Shown here piece by piece: positions 28,259 to 33,955 of a stretch of DNA of 33,955 nt. A program made the position numbers and the translations under genes. This DNA comes from an uncultured Prevotella sp. Its GTDB lineage: Bacteria > Bacteroidota > Bacteroidia > Bacteroidales > Bacteroidaceae. The stretch's first letter is position 1; each line of letters starts with the position of its first letter. The DNA lies in NCBI GenBank assembly GCA_905236755.1, contig CAJOCR010000027.1, positions 1 through 33,955 of the forward strand, in the 5' to 3' direction. A model generated the notes under the pieces. The model did not search any database, had not been told where the DNA came from, and saw nothing but the letters and a program-made list of their open reading frames with translations.

Positions 28259-29893
28259 TTAGAATGTTACATTTAAACCTGCCATCCATGTACGAGGCTG
28301 TGGATAACGACCAGTGTCAAGACCTGTATAGAGAACAGAACCAGAACCACACTCAGGATCACCATACTTATTATATGGAGAAATGGTAAGCAGATTGTTT
28401 ACACCAACGTAAACGCGAGCCTTAACAATAGAGAGTTTCTTTGCGATTGCCTGTGGCAAATTATAACCAACCTGAATATTGCTGATGCGCAAGAAGTTAC
28501 CATTCTTTACCCACATATCGCTAACACGGTAGTTACGGTTAGAATCAAGGATAGAAAGACGTGGCAGAGAACCAGAACCATCACGGAATGCTTCGTTGTA
28601 GCTCTTAGTAAGGATGTTAGGTGTAGTCTGGTCGTCAAGCTGACCCATAGAACACATCTTCATAGCTGAATAAGAAAGAACGTCCTGACCAAGTACACCA
28701 TACATATAGAGGTTGAAATCGAAGTCCTTGTAAGTAGCAGAGAAGTTCAAACCATAGTTAAGCTTAGGGAAGCCATTACCAAGAATAGTCATATCGTTCT
28801 GGTCAATTTTCTTGTCACCATTCAAATCCTTGAACTTCATATCACCAACTTGTAATGGATGTGATGCATCACACTTAGAAACTTCATCCTTAGTGATGCG
28901 AGCCTTATAATCAGCAAGATCAGCAGCATCCTTGATAACGCCATCAGTTACATAGCCATAGTATGAACCAACAGCTTCACCTTCCATACAGATAGAGTGG
29001 TTGTTCCAATAACCATTACCATCAATAGCACCAACCTGAGAACCATCATATTTGCTTGCACCACTATTATCAGAAGCCGTATTATAGAGAGGTGCACCCA
29101 TCTTCTTAACCTTATTCTTTATGGTAGAACCATTCAAACGAACATTGAATCCGAAGTCTTTGTTAACCTGCTTGTGATAACCAATAGCAAACTCGAAACC
29201 CTTGTTCTGGATGTTACCATAGTTAGTATAAACCTGATAGTTACCAATAGATGGACGGAACTGCTGATAAAGCAACAAGTCCTTAGATTCCTTAATGAAG
29301 TAATCAAGAGTGATATCCCAATCGTTCAGGAAAGAGAAGTCGATACCTATATTGGTCATTTCAGTTGTCTCCCACTTCAGCTTTTCATCAATAAGTGGAG
29401 TGAACCAACCTACTACACGATTACGATTACCACCGAATGCTCCAGAAATACCACCTTCACCATAGAGGTTGTAAGCTGCATCAGCACTAAGCTGAGCAAT
29501 AGCCTTACCTGCAATGTTACCTGCATTACCAGTCTGACCCCAACCGAGACGAAGTTTCAAGTTATTAATAAACTTAATATCCTTCATAAAAGGCTCCTCA
29601 GAAATACGCCATGCACCAGCTACTGATGGGAATGTTCCCCAACGGTTACCTGGACCGAAGTTAGAAGAACCATCACGGCGAACAGTACCAGTAAGGATAT
29701 ATCGATTCATCAATACATAAGAAGCACGTGCGAAGTAAGAGATGTTACGAGTGTCAAGGTTATAAGCACCATCACCCTGAATATCTTTAGGTGTCTCAGT
29801 AAGTTTAATAGCACGGTTAGTTACAGTAGGGAAGTTACGAGCACTTACATTTACCCACTGTCCCCAAGACTTACCAACCTCATTACCAACCAT
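28259..29893 (-). CDS. susC: SusC-like TonB-dependent receptor, C-terminal half (split by frameshift)
   Basis: This is the distal half of the outer-membrane beta-barrel (544 aa from the ATG at 29893). It includes typical SusC strands (YFARASYVLMNRYILTGTVR, TNIGIDFSFLNDWDITLDYF, FLRISNIQVGYNLP) and ends with LNVTF, a normal aromatic C-terminus. Its frame stays open upstream of the ATG to about 29955, reading LGLQTYLTYNLNYDIHNLTL, which is normal barrel sequence. The ATG overlaps the TGA of the upstream half as TGATG, so reinitiation is conceivable. However, half a barrel is unlikely to work alone. Adding one base near 29950-29962 restores a single receptor. Confidence 0.85.
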   Translation of the reverse strand: MVGNEVGKSWGQWVNVSARNFPTVTNRAIKLTETPKDIQGDGAYNLDTRNISYFARASYVLMNRYILTGTVRRDGSSNFGPGNRWGTFPSVAGAWRISEEPFMKDIKFINNLKLRLGWGQTGNAGNIAGKAIAQLSADAAYNLYGEGGISGAFGGNRNRVVGWFTPLIDEKLKWETTEMTNIGIDFSFLNDWDITLDYFIKESKDLLLYQQFRPSIGNYQVYTNYGNIQNKGFEFAIGYHKQVNKDFGFNVRLNGSTIKNKVKKMGAPLYNTASDNSGASKYDGSQVGAIDGNGYWNNHSICMEGEAVGSYYGYVTDGVIKDAADLADYKARITKDEVSKCDASHPLQVGDMKFKDLNGDKKIDQNDMTILGNGFPKLNYGLNFSATYKDFDFNLYMYGVLGQDVLSYSAMKMCSMGQLDDQTTPNILTKSYNEAFRDGSGSLPRLSILDSNRNYRVSDMWVKNGNFLRISNIQVGYNLPQAIAKKLSIVKARVYVGVNNLLTISPYNKYGDPECGSGSVLYTGLDTGRYPQPRTWMAGLNVTF

Positions 29894-31506
29894 CAAAGTG
29901 AGGTTGTGAATATCGTAGTTGAGGTTATAAGTAAGATAGGTCTGAAGACCAAGATAGAGAAAGCATATGTCTGATCTCCTAAAAGAGTAATCTCAGTCAA
30001 AGCTCCACCAATATAATTAAAACGACGACGACCACCTGTATAATCAGAGTTATTGTTACCAGTATAAGTTAATGTTCCCTGGCTCTTCAAATCAAGACGA
30101 TGAATCTTTGTATCCAAGAAAATCAAATCAGCAAAAGCTGTTGTCTGAATACGATCGAAACCATTGCGTGAACGTTCACCGTTCTCCATCTGAGAAGCGT
30201 ATGGGTTAGAACCTATAGCAGTATTTCCTTCCCAGCCACTTGTACTTGTCTGATAACCTGCACCATATGAGCCATCAGGATTTTTCAAATTTACATTAAT
30301 AAGTTGACCACCTGCAGCATTTCCTTTAGTATAGTCAAGAGTAGGAGTCATTGAAGCGAAGTCACGTAGAGATGACATATTTTGGTTGTTACCCAGTGAC
30401 ATGTTAGAACCGTATGACTCACTGTGAGTATAGTTAATATCACCACCTATTTCGAGATACTTATTAACCTTACTTGTTACATTAGCACGAGTTGTGAATC
30501 TCTTGTATCTTGTGTTAACAACGGTACCATCAACATCGAGATAACCTAAAGATAAGTTATACTGTGTCTTTGCTGCACCACCGTTAAGAGATACGCCATA
30601 CTGCTGACGAAGAGCTGCATGAGTCATTTCCTTCTGCCAATCAATTTCGTTACGCTTGCCATCATACTGAGCATCCCAAACCTGATTGATGAACATACCA
30701 CCATCGTTAGCCTTTGCTTCACGGATAGCCTTAGCATAAGTGTTAAGATCCATTACATCAAGCTTGAATGGCAATGTCTGAAGACCAAAGTCTGCAGTAA
30801 CATTAATATTCATGCGACCATCAATACCATGCTTTGTGGTAATCATTACAACACCATTAGCTCCAGCAGAACCGTAAATAGCGGTAGCAGATGCATCCTT
30901 CAAAATCTCAATACGTTCAATATCTGAAGGGTTAACAAAGTCAGCATTGTTACCTACCTGAACTCCGTCAACAACGAAGAGAGGAGAAGCATCACCATGG
31001 ATAGTTCCGACACCACGAATGCGAATAGCAGACTTACCATCAGGAGAACCATCCTGCTGTGTTACCATAACACCAGCAGCAGAACCCTGCAGAGCCTGAC
31101 CAATGTTCTGAGGCATACGCTTCATAACAGCTGCTTGATCAACTGTAGCGATAGAACCAGAGATGTCGCTCTTCTTCATGGTACCATAACCAACAACAAC
31201 AACATCATTAAGAGTATTGTCCTCCTCTTTTAATGTAACAACAATATTGTTACGACCTGCAACCTTCACAGTTTGTGACTCATAGCCCACATAACTAACT
31301 TGAAGTGTTGACTGAGATGAAGCTTGAACGCTAAAATTACCATCCAAGTCGGTAACAGAACCTACCTGGGTACCAACAACACGTACTGTGGCTCCGATAA
31401 TCGGTTCACCTGCTACATCTTTAACTACTCCCTTGATAATGCTCTGAGCCGAGATTCCAAGTGGAACCAAACAGAACAGGAATAGTAATAACAGCGGCTT
31501 TTTCAT
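29893..31506 (-). CDS. susC: SusC-like TonB-dependent receptor, N-terminal half (split by frameshift)
   Basis: This is the proximal half of the importer that takes up oligosaccharides across the outer membrane with TonB energy. I chose the start at 31506 because it gives a clean signal peptide (MKKPLLLLFLFCLVPLGISAQ); an in-frame start at 31572 would sit only about 13 nt from the predicted transcript start. The domains in order are a carboxypeptidase-like repeat (IIKGVVKDVAGEPIIGATV), the TonB-box region (VVVGYGTMKKSDISG), the plug (GVGTIHGDASPLFVVDGV, ATAIYGSAGANGVVMITTK) and the first barrel strands. Normal sequence ends at GDQTYAFS, followed by about 20 out-of-frame residues and TGA. With the frame repaired, the receptor is 1082 aa, normal for SusC. 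Confidence 0.85.
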   Translation of the reverse strand: MKKPLLLLFLFCLVPLGISAQSIIKGVVKDVAGEPIIGATVRVVGTQVGSVTDLDGNFSVQASSQSTLQVSYVGYESQTVKVAGRNNIVVTLKEEDNTLNDVVVVGYGTMKKSDISGSIATVDQAAVMKRMPQNIGQALQGSAAGVMVTQQDGSPDGKSAIRIRGVGTIHGDASPLFVVDGVQVGNNADFVNPSDIERIEILKDASATAIYGSAGANGVVMITTKHGIDGRMNINVTADFGLQTLPFKLDVMDLNTYAKAIREAKANDGGMFINQVWDAQYDGKRNEIDWQKEMTHAALRQQYGVSLNGGAAKTQYNLSLGYLDVDGTVVNTRYKRFTTRANVTSKVNKYLEIGGDINYTHSESYGSNMSLGNNQNMSSLRDFASMTPTLDYTKGNAAGGQLINVNLKNPDGSYGAGYQTSTSGWEGNTAIGSNPYASQMENGERSRNGFDRIQTTAFADLIFLDTKIHRLDLKSQGTLTYTGNNNSDYTGGRRRFNYIGGALTEITLLGDQTYAFSILVFRPILLITSTTIFTTSL

Positions 31507-31591
31507 AGATTTAAAGTACTTCATATAAGCCAATTTGGTTAAAAAATATAGTATTAATGTAAACTTAGTCATGGTATTTCGTTGTCAGTCG

Positions 31592-31599
31592 CAAATATA
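31592..31599 (-). promoter_or_regulatory. Bacteroidetes -7 box of the susCD operon
   Basis: The minus strand reads TATATTTG, matching TAnnTTTG, with a predicted start near 31586 and a leader of about 80 nt to the chosen susC ATG. There is no -33 TTTG at standard spacing. TTTGAAACG (31639 to 31631) lies 31 nt upstream, as it does at the GH43 operon promoter. Confidence 0.55.
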
Positions 31600-31630
31600 T
31601 ATAAATAAGCAATACGAAGTGGTTAATAAA

Positions 31631-31680
31631 CGTTTCAAATTAGTGAGATGTTACAAAATCAAAATAATTTGTAACATCTC
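31631..31680 (-). promoter_or_regulatory. Putative operator upstream of susC: perfect 13-bp inverted repeat plus TTTGAAACG box
   Basis: GAGATGTTACAAA (31645-31657) and TTTGTAACATCTC (31668-31680) are a perfect inverted repeat with a 10-nt spacer; the half-site centres are 23 bp apart. On the minus strand one arm extends to GATTTTGTAACAT, matching GATTTTGTATCAT at 2841. Its position just upstream of the promoter fits a dimeric activator site. A factor-independent terminator is unlikely because the stem is AT-rich. Confidence 0.55.
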
Positions 31681-31800
31681 GTGAAGTTTTTACACTCAAA
31701 ACCTTAGATTTTAATGGTTAAAAGTAACAGAAAATGAGACATAATGAAACAAAAACCGTCTTATGACCACGCAAGAATGATACTATTTTGATAAAACAAC

Positions 31801-31840
31801 GACCTCTCCCCCCGCCCTCCCCTTCTGGGAGGGAGCCTCG
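31801..31840. repeat. C-rich intergenic hairpin (REP-like)
   Basis: CCCTCCC (31815-31821) pairs perfectly with GGGAGGG (31827-31833) around CTTCT, in a C-rich context. It is similar to the hairpins at 10561 and 23211. The flanking spacer from 31681 to 31800 is AT-rich, with no gene or promoter I can support. Confidence 0.6.
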
Positions 31841-31885
31841 CAAACTCATATTACCAACAAGTAAAAAAAAACAAAAATAATATTA

Positions 31886-31975
31886 CTCATTATTAATTTT
31901 CTCCTGTTGACCAGAGGGACTCCTCATTACTCATTCGTAATTCAACATTCCAAATTCAAAAATATATTATGAGGC
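31886..31975. repeat. Intergenic AT-rich repeat segment related to 8419-8494
   Basis: TAATTCAACATTCCAAATT at 31938-31956 matches 8476-8494 at 18 of 19 positions. The surrounding CATTACTCATTCGTAATTC and CAAATTCAAAAAT text resembles the right end of the repeat at 23370-23396. There is no coding potential. Confidence 0.5.
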
Positions 31976-31979
31976 TGAC

Positions 31980-32114
31980 CTATTGCTCCCATACAGTAAC
32001 CATATACTTACCATATAGAAAGCATATACTTAGCATACAAAAACATATGGTTTCTATATGCTAAGTATATGCTTGGTGTATTGTAGGTGTATAGGAGTTA
32101 TATGGGAGCAATAG
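31980..32114. repeat. Large imperfect palindrome with 14-bp terminal and 18-bp internal arms (MITE-like)
   Basis: CTATTGCTCCCATA (31980-31993) is the exact reverse complement of TATGGGAGCAATAG (32101-32114). Inside, 32020-32037 and 32057-32074 are exact 18-bp reverse complements around a 19-nt loop containing CATATG. Partial pairing between the arms (TAAC/GTTA, TATAC/GTATA) makes nearly the whole 135 bp foldable. It sits 19 bp past the GH5 stop. I see no target-site duplication. It could be a miniature inverted-repeat element, a transcript-end structure for GH5, or both. Confidence 0.75.
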
Positions 32115-32133
32115 TGCTTCGCCATATGAAAAA

Positions 32134-33955
32134 TTACTTTGCTACTTTCTTTCCATTAATGATATAAATACCATGAGGAAGCGATTGTAGTTTCTCCATG
32201 CCATTGGCTACTACCTGACCTTGAAGATTGTAAATGCGGGCTGAAGGTTTCATATGTATCATATTACTCAAAGCGTGGTTAATGCCTGTAGAAACCTTAT
32301 TTGTGCCATCATTACTCAAATAAACATCTTTTATGCTAACAGAACCATTTCCTGTAGTCCATATACCTGCACGGAAAATATGAGAAGGTTTTAAATCACC
32401 TACCACTGTCTTAACGTTATTGGCTTCTCGTATTTTTTTCTGATTATGCAAATCAATGACTATACGAGTTTTATTATCAAAACTGGTCATTGATGGCAAA
32501 GACCAATAACTGCTCTCGTCAAACAATCGGAAAGAAGCACCACAGTTTTGTACACTATTAAGTTCAACGACAAGATATTTGTAATCAGACAAATCAACAC
32601 CAGCAGCATACTCCCAACCACCAAAGCCATATGGTCCTGTTTTTAGTTCTCCAGTTGTTGCATTAAAACTACCTTTCTCCCATATATTTGGATTAAAGCC
32701 CTCATCGGTCAAAGGAAACAGACTATTAGGATCAATATAATATGGATTAGTTAAGGTCTGCTCATACTTTGTTTTGGAAGGATAGTAACTATTTGCATAA
32801 TCTTCAAACCAATGAAAGCAAGGCCACAGGCAAGCATCAGGATCATTATAGAAAGTAGTATTACTTGCTGAAGTTGCAGGAATACCATCATATTCAGCCA
32901 TAAAATGCTGCCAAGCAAAAATCAACCAACTAACATTATTATCATCATCTACAATTTGCTTGAAATTAGCACCAAAATTGTTATCACCAACCACACCTGT
33001 TTTTGCATGTGCAAAAGTCATATCTCCATATTTTTCAGATGGAGACCAATCAGTTTCTGTTACAATAATAGGATATTTTGCACTAACAGGACCTATTTGA
33101 CTACGCCAACCTGCACGGAAATTTTCATAATTGATCGGAACATCACCTGACTCAGTATATCCTCCATTATACCAACCTGGATAACAATGAACAGCAAAAC
33201 CAATATTATCACCTTTTATTGGATACTCAGCAAAGCCTTGATAAGACGCCTGCCACCCCAAGCCAGGTACAAGAAGAATATTATTGCAATTCTCACGGAT
33301 TTTATCAACAATAGCCTGCATATACATTGTCATCTCTTCAGCCTCACTCTTCCCTTTAGTAACTGTAAAAAATACAGGTTCATTAGCAAGTTCAAACATT
33401 ACGGCGCCATTATTCTTCAACTCTGGCTGCTGACTAACATAATCCCACACCTTTAGCAGATATTTCTGATAATCATCTCCTATGCTAATATATTTAGGAC
33501 ACACTCCAGGAGGACGCATAACTATATAAAGTCCTTTAGCTTGAGCATATTCTGCCATTGGAATAAATACTTCAGCAAGATATTTCTTAAAGCGTTCAAA
33601 ATCAAAAGCATGAATATCACTTTCACCATCTACGTCTACATTTGGCGTATTACTCCAATAGGGATCCATATGCAAGCGCACGAAATTAACCTTCCATCCT
33701 GCATCCAAGATTTTATCTATCATTCCTTGGTTATATTCCAAACAAGCCTTTACATCATAATTATTCCACTTTGTACACCTCTCATTAAACCAAGGACTAT
33801 AGGTTTGTGCAAATCCATGTAATACAACAACATTACCTATTTCATCTTTGAAATAGCGTCCTTCAACATGGAGAGGTATTAAATTATTTCCTACACGTTG
33901 GCTTCCGCCAGGCTGTTCATCATTTGCATAGCAAACGATAACAGAATAACTACAA
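32134..33955 (-). CDS. GH5 endo-xylanase/glucanase with binding module and T9SS-like tail (5' end outside window)
   Basis: Partial: the frame is open to the window edge, and the visible N-terminus (VIVCYANDEQPGGSQR) looks like the end of a signal peptide, so only a short 5' part is missing. The GH5 barrel is shown by GNVVVLHGFAQTYSPWFNE, NFVRLHMDPYW, the acid/base motif FELANEP and the nucleophile motif IIVTETDWSP. About 130 residues before the tail (GFGGWEYAAGVDLSDYKYLVVEL to SIKDVYLSNDG) form a beta-sandwich like a carbohydrate-binding module. The C-terminus ARIYNLQGQVV...LPHGIYIINGKKVAK is a Por/T9SS-type sorting-like tail. In this xylan cluster an endoxylanase is most likely; endoglucanase remains possible. 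Its promoter lies outside the window. Confidence 0.88.
   Translation of the reverse strand, partial: CSYSVIVCYANDEQPGGSQRVGNNLIPLHVEGRYFKDEIGNVVVLHGFAQTYSPWFNERCTKWNNYDVKACLEYNQGMIDKILDAGWKVNFVRLHMDPYWSNTPNVDVDGESDIHAFDFERFKKYLAEVFIPMAEYAQAKGLYIVMRPPGVCPKYISIGDDYQKYLLKVWDYVSQQPELKNNGAVMFELANEPVFFTVTKGKSEAEEMTMYMQAIVDKIRENCNNILLVPGLGWQASYQGFAEYPIKGDNIGFAVHCYPGWYNGGYTESGDVPINYENFRAGWRSQIGPVSAKYPIIVTETDWSPSEKYGDMTFAHAKTGVVGDNNFGANFKQIVDDDNNVSWLIFAWQHFMAEYDGIPATSASNTTFYNDPDACLWPCFHWFEDYANSYYPSKTKYEQTLTNPYYIDPNSLFPLTDEGFNPNIWEKGSFNATTGELKTGPYGFGGWEYAAGVDLSDYKYLVVELNSVQNCGASFRLFDESSYWSLPSMTSFDNKTRIVIDLHNQKKIREANNVKTVVGDLKPSHIFRAGIWTTGNGSVSIKDVYLSNDGTNKVSTGINHALSNMIHMKPSARIYNLQGQVVANGMEKLQSLPHGIYIINGKKVAK

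Noticed and set aside
28997..29626. 209-codon plus-strand frame opposite susC
   Set aside because: Complement of typical SusC barrel sequence; low-complexity Thr/Ile/Asn composition typical of an antisense shadow.
29940..29970. Programmed -1 ribosomal frameshift in susC
   Set aside because: No X-XXY-YYZ slippery heptamer at the junction and no obvious stimulatory stem directly downstream; a one-base deletion or error explains it better.

Overview
The window looks like a xylan (glucuronoarabinoxylan) utilisation locus from a Prevotella-type Bacteroidetes. The evidence is a SusC/SusD pair, TAnnTTTG-type -7 promoter boxes, no Shine-Dalgarno-like leaders, many secreted glycoside hydrolases whose signal peptides end in AQ, and two enzymes whose C-termini resemble Por/T9SS-type tails. 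The gene content (PA14-containing GH3 xylosidase; GH10 xylanase fused to a CE1 feruloyl esterase) closely resembles the xylanolytic clusters known from rumen Prevotella (Xyl3A, Xyn10D-Fae1A). That is recognition from memory, not a search result.

Layout: (1) 146-2746, minus strand, GH3 beta-xylosidase, divergent from (2) a run of ten plus-strand genes from about 2981 to 23077: GH43-CBM6, GH43-ricin-like, GH97, GH43, CE6-CE1, CE6-CBM, GH43, GH31, multi-esterase, GH10-CE1. Most junctions are 3-61 bp. The wider gaps (160 bp after GH97, 154 bp before GH10) hold repeats or AT-rich DNA. The run ends in a strong intrinsic terminator at 23089-23121. (3) On the minus strand, converging on that terminator: a PD40/TolB-like lipoprotein with a CxxCH motif and a membrane protein (23377-26112), then the susC-susD operon (26262-31506) with its own terminator at 26168-26215. 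susC is split by an apparent 1-nt deletion near 29950-29962. (4) A 3'-fragment of a secreted GH5 enzyme (32134 to the window end), separated from susC by a 561-bp spacer with repeats, a large palindrome and the susC regulatory region.

Functional picture (inference from families): GH10 and GH5 cut the xylan backbone, CE6/CE1 domains remove acetyl and feruloyl groups, GH43 enzymes remove arabinose/xylose, GH97 and GH31 remove alpha-linked terminal sugars, GH3 finishes xylooligosaccharides, and SusC/SusD bind and import oligosaccharides. No alpha-glucuronidase, sugar-transport permease or hybrid two-component regulator is visible. The susC promoter and the GH3/GH43 divergent promoter region share two sequence boxes (GATTTTGTAWCAT and TTTGAAACG) at related positions, which suggests one regulator controls all three transcripts. 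I see no tRNA, rRNA, CRISPR array or transposase gene.
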